The position numbers were made by a program, and so were the translations under genes. This document shows positions 61,801-64,000 of a DNA stretch of 64,000 nt, in pieces (positions within the stretch are counted from its first letter, which is position 1; the number at the start of each line of letters is the position of its first letter). The stretch is from Plazaster borealis. Lineage: Eukaryota; Echinodermata; Asteroidea; Forcipulatida; Labidiasteridae. Under the pieces are notes generated by a model, which was not told the origin of the DNA, ran no database searches, and saw only the letters and a program-made list of their open reading frames with translations. The stretch is taken from the NCBI GenBank assembly GCA_021014325.1, contig JAJGQC010000344.1, positions 28,359-92,358 of the forward strand, written 5' to 3'.

Positions 61801-63170
61801 TGCCATAGTGTCATCGTACACATTATCCCTAAAAAATACAATATTTGATGATAACGTGTCAGTGGTAGAAAAACGTATCACCGAACAGAGACTTTACACT
61901 CTGTTTAAAACCACAAGAACATCACATCTTGCTAAAATTATCCCGGTTGTCCAACAGCACTGAGATTTTTTTATATGAGATATCGCCTTACTCACAAGGC
62001 CGGACGGCCACTTCTGGATCTGGATAAATAATTGGCAACGACTCCTCTGGAGTATCACGCCAATGGAGGGCTACACTTAACTGATTTGGGCTGTCGACCC
62101 AAATTAACTGTCACGAGGGGCCCGTTGCCACCTACTCCTGGGGCTGAAACAGGGTTAACCCCTTCACAGTCCGAAGGATGTAGGCATGGGTATCATCAAC
62201 TAGGAGCCTGGCTGGTACAGCAGAATGCACTACTTTCCAAACTTATATACAGCATTTTAGCAAGGACTGCTCTTGTTAGTGATTTGAAATTGAGATAGTA
62301 CAACTTTGCAGAGAGCTGCTAATGTGAGCGATACAAAATCTTGATACAATTTTGCAGAGAGATGCCCATGTGAGTGATACAAATTTTAAGAACAATATTT
62401 TTGCAAACAGCTGCTCAAGCGATACAAATTTGAGACTAATTTTTTTCGCACACAGCTGCTCTAGATCTTGTGAGTGAAACAAAATTTAAAGAATTTTCTT
62501 TTTGGCACAGTGCTGTGAGAAATACAAATTTGAGAATTAACTGACACAAATTATGTTCTGAAACGTAATGGATGTATTCCAGTGAGAGTACTCAACAGTC
62601 AATGCTTCTTACAAATAAGGCAATTGAAGACTTTCTGCAAAATGCTTTTGATCATTCTATTCCAGTTTTTGAAAGGTAGTAGTACACTAGTCGCTCAAAC
62701 TACACATACTTTTTCAACACAACAATATATATTTAAACTCTTGTCACTACTTCAAGGAAACATTTCTGTGTGCATTCTTAGACATCAATCTTGAAATGAA
62801 TACAAATCTTAACTATAAAAACTTGACATCAAATAACAGCAGAGTAATTTATTACCCTTGGTCAGCTACATCATCATCATAGTCTGGTTCTGGTATGTGA
62901 ATGTGACCAGGGAAGAGTGGCTTACTAGACCGTTTCTCTGTAGGTTTGGCATTCGAAATGTTTGATGCATACTCTACTTCATCGGTTTTTGACGTTGGTC
63001 GTTGCCCTTTGGCAGACCACCTCGACTTGGTCTCTCTGGTGGTAGACTGGGCTGTGGTTACTGGAGGAGGTAAGGGTGGGGGAGGCGGAGAGAAGTTTGG
63101 CGGTGGGGGGATGCTTAAGTTCAAAGCACCAGGTTCCATCTCAAGTAGGGCATCAATTTGAGCCAAGTTG
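23992..63170 (-). CDS. MYO15A: Unconventional myosin XV-like tail (3' part of gene, 29 exons)
   Basis: This is the spliced coding region of a MyTH4-FERM myosin tail; individual exons are listed separately. Approximate order in the window-encoded protein is: Pro/Gln/Met-rich linker (residues 1-755), FERM-like remnant (756-975), SH3 (975-1030), short linker, MyTH4 (1070-1310), FERM (1313-1615), C-terminal extension (1616-1821). The class XV assignment rests on the long proline-rich linker before a vestigial FERM plus SH3, followed by MyTH4-FERM; myosin VII has a compact tail with two full FERM domains. In vertebrates myosin XV is an actin motor that delivers cargo to stereocilia tips, with the MyTH4-FERM tail binding cargo. 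The motor, IQ motifs and first MyTH4 are upstream of the window. Intron phases agree at every junction except exon 25/26. Vertebrate MYO15A and MYO15B cannot be told apart here, so the symbol means MYO15A-like. Confidence 0.87.
24707..25048 (+). mobile_element. MITE family D, copy D1 (intron)
   Basis: TTAAAGGCCCTATACACTAT at the left and AGTGTACAATACCTTTAA at the right. The ends resemble those of families A and B but the interior differs (ACGCGCGATATTTTG). It lies in the last intron of the myosin gene. Confidence 0.75.
25235..25369 (-). CDS. MYO15A: Myosin XV exon 28: FERM F3 lobe, second part
   Basis: Acceptor GTTATTAG, donor TCTG|GTAAGA. It encodes ELLVTHGFDEVVSSRHLKGN, then DGRQFIDLKCGNLMVQKVTR and LQANL, the remaining F3 strands. 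Phase is 0 on both sides. Confidence 0.92.
25753..26450. mobile_element. DNA transposon family E, copy E2
   Basis: Inverted ends GTGCAAGTCTCGCGC (left) and GCGCGAGACTTGCACAGTCT (right) about 690 bp apart, inside intron 27. No transposase ORF. Confidence 0.7.
27010..27376 (+). mobile_element. LINE 3' end (CR1/L2-like)
   Basis: An open frame gives VTQRIKYKILLLTYLTVNGH and later APSLWNNLPLNIRQATSTDS, then FKSLLKTHLFVI and a stop. This is the C-terminal signature of CR1/L2/jockey reverse transcriptase proteins. The tail has AAGCGCTTTATAAATG and (ATT)n. It is 5'-truncated and sits on the strand opposite the myosin gene, ending by its exon 27 donor. Confidence 0.8.
27390..27473 (-). CDS. MYO15A: Myosin XV exon 27: FERM F3 lobe, first part
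   Basis: Acceptor ATTCAG, donor ACAT|GTAAGT. It encodes HASDSRVRGGCLLAINKAGM then HLLHPQSH. The C.LAIN..G...L strand pair is the start of F3. Phase is 0 on both sides. A LINE 3' end ends just outside the donor. Confidence 0.92.
28213..28285. repeat. Inverted repeat (hairpin)
   Basis: GAACAGTATACTCTGCTGCTCG pairs with its inverse complement about 25 bp downstream. It is intronic and non-coding. Confidence 0.6.
28744..28926 (-). CDS. MYO15A: Myosin XV exon 26: FERM F2 lobe, second part
   Basis: Strong acceptor TTTTTTGCAG, donor CATA|GTAAGA. It encodes ERLAWHPPSAVIDCINPQQW, then LNLIHDEIPMLESMSPHEAR, VEFIEIIKKWQLFGSSFFDI and I. The LFGSSFF motif is the F2/F3 transition of myosin XV. Phase is 0 in and 0 out. 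The in-frame codon just upstream (CAG) lies inside the acceptor; see the finding on the phase conflict. Confidence 0.9.
29117..29490 (+). mobile_element. MITE family A, copy A6
   Basis: Full-length copy in intron 25, with TTAAAGGCACTGAACACG on the left and GTGTACAGTGCCTTTAA on the right. Confidence 0.85.
29757..29890 (-). CDS. MYO15A: Myosin XV exon 25: FERM F2 lobe, first part
   Basis: Acceptor GCAACAG, donor ACT|GTGAGT. It encodes LSPDYQSSRLIVMEGSNLTD, then QQASQTVRLAALQHRAADKV and QIPTL. The VRLAALQHRA helix is the F2 hallmark. Phase is 0 in and 2 out, which does not match the canonical start of exon 26. The reading frame is certain because the other two frames hit stops. Confidence 0.88.
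29925..30155 (+). repeat. Interspersed repeat family F, copy 1
   Basis: It contains AGCGGCCGCAAAAGGCTGCA and GGACATGTCCGGATATGAAA. An inverse-orientation relative lies at 48,505-48,775. Class unknown. Confidence 0.6.
30155..30238 (+). mobile_element. MITE family B, 3' fragment
   Basis: Only the right end is left: CACAGGTTAGTTTTATGGTC to ATAATCCCTTTAAGC. Confidence 0.65.
30270..30375 (-). repeat. tRNA-derived SINE, type 2 (head)
   Basis: On the minus strand there are GGTCTAGTGGTAAGGCATCT (A box) and GAGTTCGAATCCCACC (B box). It is adjacent to exon 24 on its downstream (intron) side. Confidence 0.65.
30418..30578 (-). CDS. MYO15A: Myosin XV exon 24: FERM F1-F2
   Basis: Acceptor TGTTCAG, donor ATCAG|GTTAGA. 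It encodes KKRVVPFQLSDYLMDVTTHF, then ESQEFEYALLFKKVLWNQAM and TVSNEFHSSIIFNQ. The pattern (PL...DYLMD....E, then L.FKK..W) is the F1/F2 boundary of myosin FERM domains. Phase is 1 in and 0 out. Confidence 0.92.
31156..31541 (-). mobile_element. MITE family B, copy B4
   Basis: Left TTTAAAGGGATTGTATACG, right AACATATACAGCCTCTTTAA. It lies in intron 23, a few bases from exon 23. Confidence 0.8.
31569..31743 (-). CDS. MYO15A: Myosin XV exon 23: FERM F1 lobe
   Basis: Acceptor CTCATTAG, donor CTCAA|GTAAGT. It encodes EGRIARRQQIHLPGNMRTMV, then KVLGSTVVWDILEELCTEMG and IQQPEAIKEFGLFGLVPS. This is the ubiquitin-like F1 lobe (IHLPG....V.V....TV.DIL..L...GI). Phase is 0 in and 1 out. Confidence 0.93.
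31800..32198 (+). mobile_element. LINE 3' end with internal duplication
   Basis: It encodes GPRTHTRYSERAFSVCAPKL, WNNL and FKTRLKTYMFYQLHKRF-like endings, as in CR1/L2 elements. A segment of about 86 bp (31,881-31,967) is repeated at 31,973-32,058. The tail has AAGCGCTTTATAAATG and (TTA)n. Confidence 0.75.
32775..33153 (+). mobile_element. MITE family A, copy A7
   Basis: Left TTAAAGGCATCGTACACATT, right AACGTGTACGATGCCTTTAA. Full length, in intron 22. Confidence 0.85.
33316..33541 (-). CDS. MYO15A: Myosin XV exon 22: MyTH4 C-terminal helices
   Basis: Acceptor TGTTCAG, donor TATG|GTGAGT. It encodes KLSLMRAWRFFGHLTSYFRC, then SPTLKPYLFQYLTMVAQTAE, YQYGGMAGVCLYNLRKTFRH and GGRRLLPGTLEVEQLM. 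The RGW..L......F.PS..L..YL pattern and the R...P...E.E closing match MyTH4 running into FERM. Phase is 2 in and 0 out. Confidence 0.94.
34228..34560 (+). repeat. SINE, tRNA-Leu type 1b (5' truncated)
   Basis: It starts at the B-box region GGGTTCGAGCCC, then AAAAGAACCCAGTACACTTA and ATAAGAACTGCGTATTATTG. It is homologous to the SINE at 37.39-37.82 kb. Confidence 0.65.
34579..34661 (-). CDS. MYO15A: Myosin XV exon 21: MyTH4 core
   Basis: Acceptor ATATCAAG, donor AAAAA|GTAAGT. It encodes ACFEHHEICDEIYCHIIKQT then TRNTSAK. The L.DEIYCQ..KQTT motif is the most conserved MyTH4 segment. Phase is 0 in and 2 out. Confidence 0.93.
35117..35211 (-). CDS. MYO15A: Myosin XV exon 20: MyTH4 core
   Basis: Acceptor ATTTGCAG, donor TAAG|GTAATG. 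It encodes ALMQLMGDYPVKVKTNSLPQ then DNMYERILFIFK. The I/LMGDYP motif is a MyTH4 hallmark. Phase is 1 in and 0 out. Confidence 0.93.
35395..35594 (+). mobile_element. MITE family B, 3' half
   Basis: It matches B from the GCGTGAAACAACCGCTCCAG phrase to the right end AACGCATACATTCCCTTTAA. It directly abuts D2. Confidence 0.7.
35594..35934 (-). mobile_element. MITE family D, copy D2
   Basis: Inverse orientation to D1: TTAAAGGTATTGTACACTTT at the left and CGTGTACAGGGCCTTTAA at the right. Confidence 0.75.
36044..36184 (-). CDS. MYO15A: Myosin XV exon 19: MyTH4 core
   Basis: Acceptor ATCTTTAG, donor CATAG|GTAAGT. It encodes AKKKPVPNPQDWSLFLDSVS, then YTNSPIQASLLEFPNLAINK and LALECFI. The PIQASLL...L...A...F pattern is the conserved MyTH4 core. 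Phase is 1 in and 1 out. Confidence 0.93.
   Translation of the reverse strand, partial: PRRNLYQIRRIGHCSWILCLTQTLPSRHPCLNSPIWRSINLLWNAS
36494..36579 (-). CDS. MYO15A: Myosin XV exon 18: MyTH4 variable loop
   Basis: Acceptor TTTATAG, donor AATG|GTGAGT. It encodes KYVMQRKTDGSIRGSLKFMG then NLKKSLKMN, a lysine-rich loop inside MyTH4. Phase is 2 in and 1 out. Confidence 0.88.
36712..37112 (+). mobile_element. MITE family B, copy B5 with internal duplication
   Basis: Left TTAAAGGGTCTGTACACG, right CGTATACAGACCCTTTAA. A segment of about 55 bp (TTTTTATCCCCAAAA to ACGTTTCTCAGATT) is present twice, and the region CACGCTCC-AGATTTTT is deleted. Confidence 0.8.
37388..37818 (+). repeat. tRNA-Leu-derived SINE, type 1b
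   Basis: Head GGCCGAGCGGATAAGA (A box) and GGGTTCGAATCC (B box), with an anticodon region like tRNA-Leu (ACTCAAGTTCTGG). The body has AAAGAACCCAGTGCACTTAT. The tail is AAGAACTGCG plus (TTA)n. It lies between exons 17 and 18. Confidence 0.85.
37894..38015 (-). CDS. MYO15A: Myosin XV exon 17: start of MyTH4
   Basis: Acceptor CTTTTTAG, donor ACAA|GTAAGC. It encodes KQSSPPPSPAKSLVRQLTQE, then EMTRFSMVEFASKYFRDNPN. The MVEFASKYFR helix is the classic MyTH4 opening. Phase is 0 in and 2 out. Confidence 0.92.
38151..38485 (+). repeat. tRNA-Leu-derived SINE, type 1a
   Basis: A box TGGCGGAGTGG and B box GGTTCAAATTCC, with the body phrase GGTATAAATGGATACCTGCG. The tail AAAGCGCATTGAGACG ends in ATTATTATT. 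Confidence 0.85.
39090..39155 (-). CDS. MYO15A: Myosin XV exon 16: SH3-MyTH4 linker
   Basis: 22 codons, VKGLATNFAASNQEEPAKPG plus PS, with acceptor TGTTTAG and donor TTCT|GTAAGT. Phase is 0 on both sides. It is a disordered linker between the SH3 and the second MyTH4 domain. Confidence 0.82.
39430..39618 (+). mobile_element. LINE 3' coding fragment
   Basis: Open frame QALVYSAPTLWNSLPQLRPP then FQTFLKTY and a stop, the CR1/L2-type C-terminus. No (ATT)n tail follows. Confidence 0.65.
39853..39944 (-). CDS. MYO15A: Myosin XV exon 15: second half of SH3
   Basis: Acceptor CATGTAG, donor CCTA|GTAAGT. It encodes DWLFGMLDGHTGFFPRESVV then PAAGPESRNFL. The W...G.LDG..GFFP pattern is the SH3 ligand-binding tryptophan and closing strands. 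Phase is 1 in and 0 out. Confidence 0.92.
40017..40153. mobile_element. Palindromic element (MITE-like)
   Basis: TTATCACACAAGCGCGAGTG at the left is roughly inverted at the right (GCGCGCGTGTGATAA). The centre CCAACGAGGCCGAAGGCC...GTTGG is a tighter hairpin. It lies in intron 14. Confidence 0.65.
40470..40690 (-). repeat. tRNA-derived SINE, diverged
   Basis: In inverse orientation it has CCCAGGTGTATAAATGGG and the phrase TTGAGCAAGGCACTTAACCA. The B-box region is GGGTTAGATTCCC. The head is decayed. Confidence 0.55.
41154..41319 (-). CDS. MYO15A: Myosin XV exon 14: end of F3 and first half of SH3
   Basis: Acceptor TATATCAG. It encodes AQQIRSMIEAYIIDLERDTQ (the F3 terminal helix), then MRAIQDYITRESTLLSFKKG and DIIKL, the SH3 RT-loop half. 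I end it at TTCAG|GTACTA because this leaves normal SH3 spacing before DWLFG in exon 15. A second in-frame donor with the same phase (AAGG|GTAAGA) extends the exon down to 41070 and would insert 28 residues. Phase is 0 in and 1 out. Confidence 0.82.
41374..41748 (+). mobile_element. MITE family A, copy A8
   Basis: Left TTAAAGGCACTGGACACG, right CTGGTACGATACCTTTAA. Full length, in intron 13. Confidence 0.85.
42160..42413 (-). repeat. tRNA-Leu-derived SINE, type 1b, diverged
   Basis: Inverse orientation: TTAACGATAAGTGTACTG, TTAAGTGTCTTGCTTAAGGA and an ACCAGAACTTGAGTCCGGTG anticodon region. Confidence 0.6.
42925..43018 (-). CDS. MYO15A: Myosin XV exon 13: FERM-like F3 lobe, second part
   Basis: Acceptor GTGTGCAG, donor AGG|GTAGGT. 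It encodes FSDILQIEVTSSGTIRFTLT, then NDKVIPLFTHR. The donor at AGG|GTAGGT was preferred over GTAG|GTAATG four bases on, because only the former keeps exon 14 open. Phase is 2 in and 0 out. Confidence 0.87.
43762..43975. mobile_element. MITE with GTGTCACACGAGGCAA ends
   Basis: About 210 bp: CGTGTCACACGAGGCAATTT at the left and the inverse (GTTGCTTCGTGTGACA) at the right. A partial relative (GTCACACAGGGCAATTTTTA) occurs at 38,695. Confidence 0.65.
44346..44737 (+). mobile_element. MITE family B, copy B6
   Basis: Left TTAAAGGGTTTGTATACG, right CGTATACAATACCTTTAA, in intron 12. It keeps an internal hairpin GAGAAGCGTTTCTGTCAGAA. Confidence 0.8.
44793..44908 (-). CDS. MYO15A: Myosin XV exon 12: FERM-like F3 lobe, first part
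   Basis: Acceptor AAACAG, donor ATCCA|GTAAGT. It encodes GSRTNRQVEILGISESGIRL, then IKREYDQSKDQLTVLEHI. The GISESGIRLI strand is the standard F3 (PH-like) start in myosin FERM regions. Phase is 0 in and 2 out. Confidence 0.9.
45086..45378. mobile_element. MITE with AGACCCATTGCA ends
   Basis: Inverted ends AGACCCATTGCA and TGCAATGGGTCT lie about 290 bp apart. An internal hairpin has CATTTTGGGTGTCAAAATTC and its inverse near 45,307. Confidence 0.65.
45900..46110 (-). repeat. tRNA-derived SINE, type 3, copy 1
   Basis: Minus strand: CCCCGGTTCGAATCCCACT (B box), then GGGTTTTCAGTCCCTACC and GGGGTTTTCCTCCCACATCT. Copy 2 is at 63.3 kb. Confidence 0.65.
46552..46664 (-). CDS. MYO15A: Myosin XV exon 11: FERM-like remnant
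   Basis: Acceptor ATTTTTAG, donor GACT|GTAAGT. It encodes DPHGVNPQNVGQKTKLKKDV, then IEMVRKFPLYFSRLYPVT. The WPLYFSR-like end is the usual transition from F2 to the PH-like F3 lobe. Phase is 1 in and 0 out. Confidence 0.88.
46725..47160 (+). mobile_element. LINE 3' end (CR1/L2-like)
   Basis: Open frame CSYGGRAFSIVAPSLWNNLP then ESSTIELFKSRLKTHLFKQY, followed by a stop and an untranslated region. The tail is GCGCTTTATAAA with (ATT)n. Confidence 0.8.
47185..47530 (+). repeat. tRNA-Leu-derived SINE interrupted by a palindromic insert
   Basis: Head GACCGAGCAGTCAAGTGCAC and B-box-like GGGTTTGGGTCCC. The body resumes after the insert with AGTACACATAAGAGTAAGGG. Confidence 0.65.
47331..47467. mobile_element. 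Palindromic MITE nested in a SINE
   Basis: 137 bp with ends TCGATTTCACAAA and TTTGTGAAATCGG. It holds several repeated TAGGACTAGTCCTA palindromes. Confidence 0.75.
48272..48407 (-). CDS. MYO15A: Myosin XV exon 10: FERM-like F2 region
   Basis: Acceptor GACACAG, donor CTGG|GTCAGT. It encodes VFTPGERLENPMAQQLIFYQ, then IVTDTFSKSCIRMSREEKRY and VRDMLG. The helical pattern resembles the F2 lobe of a FERM domain. Phase is 0 in and 1 out. Confidence 0.88.
48505..48775 (-). repeat. Interspersed repeat family F, copy 2
   Basis: Inverse of the 29.9-kb copy. Shared phrases are AAATTGGGATACTATGTTAA and GACCTCTTTATGTGAATGGA. Confidence 0.6.
48960..49094 (-). CDS. MYO15A: Myosin XV exon 9: start of FERM-like remnant
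   Basis: 45 codons, phase 0 on both sides, acceptor TATTGTAG, donor AGAG|GTCAGA. It encodes EIVVPRLSSEDTAMMESLHT, then VPDVFYTYNRVRWRLYIRKE. The YTYNRVRW..YIRKE signature is typical of the region before the SH3 domain in MyTH4-FERM myosins. Confidence 0.88.
49218..49776. mobile_element. DNA transposon family E, copy E3
   Basis: Both ends intact: AGACTGTGCAAGTCTCGCGC at the left and GCGCGAGACTTGCACAGTCT at the right, 559 bp, no ORF. It lies in intron 8. Confidence 0.75.
50133..50515 (-). repeat. tRNA-Leu-derived SINE, type 1b
   Basis: Inverse of the 37.4-kb copy. It has ACGATAAGTGCACTGGGTTC and GGGACTCGAACCC (B box), and the head lies near 50,480-50,512. Confidence 0.8.
50630..50718. mobile_element. 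MITE family C, fragment
   Basis: Right half: GCAGCTCTATGAAATTGGGC end preceded by TATTCTGCTCATTTTTGCTG. Confidence 0.55.
50911..51453 (-). mobile_element. MITE family A, copy A9, split by a C element
   Basis: TTAAAGGCACTGGACACGTTTG-type end at 50,908 and TTCAGTGCCTTTAA near 51,452. A family C element of about 183 bp (51,231-51,413) interrupts it after GAGAATACTGG; GGTCTTTGACAATTAC resumes beyond it. Confidence 0.8.
51231..51413. mobile_element. MITE family C, copy C2, nested in A9
   Basis: AGAGTTGCTTAAGCGG at the left and GCTTAAGCAGCTCTATGAAA then TTGGGCCC at the right. The left terminus is degraded compared with C1. Confidence 0.7.
52043..52081 (-). CDS. MYO15A: Myosin XV exon 8: 39-nt small exon
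   Basis: Acceptor TACCGTAG, donor GAT|GTGAGT. It reads AFRQYKLSDKIMD with phase 0 on both sides. The peptide has the basic/hydrophobic look of a folded-domain entry helix, and the splice sites are good. It is symmetric, so it may be alternatively used. Confidence 0.65.
52547..53845 (-). CDS. MYO15A: Myosin XV exon 7: large linker exon (433 codons)
   Basis: Acceptor GTTTAG, donor ACG|GTAAGT, length 1,299 nt, phase 0 on both sides. It starts AQHMQLQQQQQMLESM. It then has SHPRAAS-type repeats, PPPPPLPPPPPAP, a less repetitive motif (SGKVISLDDAYRANTIRVGR, then VVWPPRREEG), basic PKKSPVKIPPPVKPKG, and ends at HRVRTNTDAST. The IRVGRVVWPP stretch is probably the conserved core of the linker. The rest looks disordered. 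Confidence 0.9.
53850..54660. other. Intron 6, no recognisable element
   Basis: No exon, MITE or SINE found by eye. The 54,060-54,310 part is more GC-rich but has no sustained frame in the gene's direction with splice sites. Confidence 0.5.
54664..54785 (-). CDS. MYO15A: Myosin XV exon 6: Gln/Met-rich linker
   Basis: It encodes APAQMMMQPAMYAAAVQAQ, a polyglutamine tract, and DSMMQQQTYLNQQTIL. Donor CTG|GTGAGT. The acceptor is a NAGNAG (GCAGCAG), so the exon could also start three bases earlier at 54788, adding one alanine. Phase is 1 in and 0 out. Confidence 0.8.
54790..56470. other. Intron 5, no recognisable element
   Basis: Contains a short palindrome near 55,428 (CTATCATGACATCATGATAG). 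Otherwise unassigned. Confidence 0.5.
56471..56500 (-). CDS. MYO15A: Myosin XV exon 5: 30-nt microexon
   Basis: Only 30 nt, flanked by GGTACCAG acceptor and CAAG|GTAATA donor. With the split codon it reads AYATPAMPYQ, continuing the Met/Pro/Ala composition of exon 4. Phase 1 on both sides keeps the frame whether it is used or skipped. The call rests on composition, frame and splice sites. Confidence 0.65.
57005..57368 (+). repeat. tRNA-Leu-derived SINE, type 1a (full length)
   Basis: A box TGGCCGAGCGG, anticodon region ACTCAAGCTCTGG, B box GGGTTCGAGTCCC. Body CACCCAGGGGTAAATGGGTA. Tail GAAGCGCTTTGAGACGCC, then TATATAAAA and (TTA)n. This is the best SINE copy in the window. Confidence 0.9.
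57466..57603 (-). CDS. MYO15A: Myosin XV exon 4: Met/Pro/Ala-rich linker
   Basis: Acceptor CATGTAG, donor TCAG|GTAACA. It encodes YPNMAPNPVLTHGMMQPTMP followed by MPM/MPA/MATAMPA-type repeats, a low-complexity methionine-proline-alanine segment. The phase is 1 in and 1 out, so the exon is symmetric and could be skipped without a frameshift. Confidence 0.8.
57690..58270. other. CpG-richer island inside intron 3
   Basis: Compared with the flanks this stretch has many CG dinucleotides (ACACGCGCGTACTAAGCGCC and neighbours). It contains TTCCAGGGGTTAGTGACGAG, partly inverse to ATAACCCCTGGAAG at 57,815. It could be an unrecognised transposon or an internal regulatory region. Confidence 0.3.
58340..60120. 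other. Intron 3, no recognisable element
   Basis: AT-rich. Two inverse-related segments with a CCCCCATACGG-like phrase at 59,540 and GTATGGGGGGACAAAAAGTT at 59,623 hint at a small decayed inverted repeat. Confidence 0.45.
60185..60330 (-). CDS. MYO15A: Myosin XV exon 3: polyproline linker
   Basis: Acceptor AATTGCAG, donor CCAG|GTAGGA. It encodes LFNPVLEMNETSDLANLQKL, then GGGRSPVPAPPPPPPLPPSM. The polyproline run is typical of profilin, SH3 or EVH1 ligands. Phase is 2 in and 1 out. Confidence 0.8.
60455..60715 (+). mobile_element. Possible decayed LINE 3' fragment
   Basis: A translation with frameshifts shows NWNDLPLSL, resembling the LWNSLP motif of the other LINE ends. No clean frame. Weak. 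Confidence 0.3.
60795..60985 (+). repeat. tRNA-derived SINE, type 2 (best copy)
   Basis: A-box region TCAGTGGTCTAGTGGTATGA, B box GGGTTCGAATCCCACC, then ATATGCCTGTTGATTTTTTC and AGAAAAGTACTGAGTATACA. It gives the forward structure of the inverse copies at 1.6 and 30.3 kb. Confidence 0.75.
61294..61643 (+). repeat. tRNA-Leu-derived SINE, type 1a
   Basis: Close relative of the 57.0-kb copy. Its tail (AAACCGATTATTAT) stops about 8 bp from the exon 2 boundary. Confidence 0.9.
61652..61828 (-). CDS. MYO15A: Myosin XV exon 2: acidic linker
   Basis: Acceptor TTTTTTAG, donor CAG|GTTGGT. It encodes DNVYDDTMAVPVSPIHPTM, then an Asp/Ser-rich stretch and RHRLDDYVDR. The alternative donor four bases further on (TTG|GTAGAT) would put a stop into exon 3, so CAG|GTTGGT was chosen. 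Phase is 2 in and 2 out. A SINE tail sits only a few bases beyond the donor. Confidence 0.8.
62856..63170 (-). CDS. MYO15A: Myosin XV exon 1 of window: proline-rich linker
   Basis: 105 codons flanked by acceptor TTGTAG and donor GG|GTAAT. It begins NLAQIDALLEMEPGALNLS, then has runs of prolines (PPPPNF, PPPPPLPPP) and ends in an acidic HIPEPDYDDDVADQG segment. It looks disordered and may bind SH3 or WW domains. The first base completes a codon split with an exon outside the window, so this is not the start of the gene. The exit phase is 2 and matches exon 2. Confidence 0.8.
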
Positions 63171-63299
63171 CTACAAGATATAACGTTAAGTTCATTATTA
63201 TTACTGTTATTATTATTCTATTTTTCTGGTAATGAAACCAGGAAACCCTGAAAAGTGCCTTGTACCGTAACCCATAAACATAAAAATACAAGAAATCAA

Positions 63300-63485
63300 A
63301 GAGAAGATGTTGAACAAATTTCAGGTTAGATGTAGGAAGAAAACCCCAACTAAGGGGAAAACCCATGCAATCAGATAGGGACTGAAAACCAAATCCACAT
63401 ACAAGGATCCATTGAGGGATTCGAACCAGGGTCCACTGGGGTTGAAAGGCAGGGAAGAAACTACTAAAAAGCCAACCTGAATGCC
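63300..63485 (-). repeat. tRNA-derived SINE, type 3, copy 2
   Basis: Minus strand: CCTGGTTCGAATCCCTC (B box), GGTTTTCAGTCCCTATCTGA and GGGGTTTTCTTCCTACATCT, matching the copy at 46.0 kb. Confidence 0.65.
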
Positions 63486-63819
63486 CATTGTTAGTATTGA
63501 CAGAGAAAATTAGCATTGATTTGACAGCTCGGTTTATAGGCCTATGCCCAACTACCCCCTCCCCCAGAAAAACAAATCCTTATATTTAGAATGACTAACA
63601 AGAGAAAGGTACAAGAAAGCTTGGCAAACAAAAATAACAGTTCCTATAAAGACCATTCTGAGAGGAAAGAATGTTTTGATGTAAATGTTTCCATTAAGAA
63701 ACTAGAGTTAAAATAAACAATGAAATCTCTTTTTGAAATATAATATGTAGATTTGAATCTATAACTATGATTCTTATCATCAACCTGCGGTTAAAGATTG
63801 GTTAAGTAAATGATTAGCA

Positions 63820-63967
63820 ACCTGTGCACACATTTGGCTGCCGGTGCTGCATACTCCAAATGAGTTAAGATGGTTTCAGGAATGCTTAAGGTCCAATAAG
63901 CAGTTGTGTTAGGCACTCTGGTACAATGTTTAAAAATCGCCTCATAAATGCCTATTACTATTATCAT
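63820..63967 (+). repeat. Decayed 3' half of type 1a SINE
   Basis: CACATTTGGCTGCCGGTGCT, GATGGTTTCAGGAATG and TCGCCTCATAAATGCC parallel the SINE body at 57.2 kb. The tail is ATTACTATTATC. Confidence 0.5.
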
Positions 63968-64000
63968 TGTCATAACAAAGTATAATTGTTATAAGAGTTG

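Noticed and set aside
1..64000. CRISPR arrays, operons, phage or plasmid features
   Set aside because: The tandem repeats have no spacer-repeat pattern, genes are spliced, and no prokaryotic genes were seen.

Overview
The window looks like nuclear DNA of an echinoderm. This is inferred from gene structure and repeat style, not from a database match. It is AT-rich, with spliced genes carrying GT-AG introns of about 0.1 to 3.6 kb. It contains many short non-autonomous DNA transposons, tRNA-derived SINEs ending in (ATT)n, and 3' ends of CR1/L2-type LINEs. There are no bacterial-style operons, CRISPR arrays or intact rRNA or tRNA genes.

The right two thirds (about 23,992-63,170, minus strand) is the 3' part of one gene. 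I assembled 29 exons (about 1,820 codons), almost all joined by matching intron phase. The predicted protein is the tail of an unconventional myosin of the XV class (MYO15A type). It runs: a long Pro/Gln/Met-rich linker (exons 1-8), a FERM-like remnant (exons 9-14), an SH3 domain (exons 14-15), a short linker, a MyTH4 domain (exons 17-22), a FERM domain (exons 23-29) and a lineage-specific C-terminal extension of about 200 residues. The motor, IQ motifs and first MyTH4 domain must lie beyond position 64,000. Exon numbers count only exons in this window.

The introns are filled with repeats. MITE families A, B and D share terminal inverted repeats and TTAA-type flanks; other elements are labelled C, E and F. 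There are also three types of tRNA-derived SINE and several LINE 3' ends.

The left third (1-23,990) has no gene I can name. At 1.5-8 kb it holds exon-like modules present in several diverged tandem copies on the plus strand, a frameshifted retroelement Gag-like pseudogene (4.4-5.6 kb) and MITEs. At 11.0-15.2 kb lies a composite tandem-repeat region: a Pro-codon-like minisatellite, a 111-bp repeat, and about a dozen copies of a unit with tRNA-like pol III A and B boxes. A separate 82-bp minisatellite lies at 17.3-17.6 kb. The rest of 8.2-23.9 kb is repeats and unrecognised AT-rich sequence.

The observations most worth following up are the tRNA-like tandem array, an empty-site comparison that fixes the TTAA target duplication of MITE family A, an alternative in-frame donor inside the SH3 exon, an intron-phase conflict inside the FERM domain, and the C-terminal extension.
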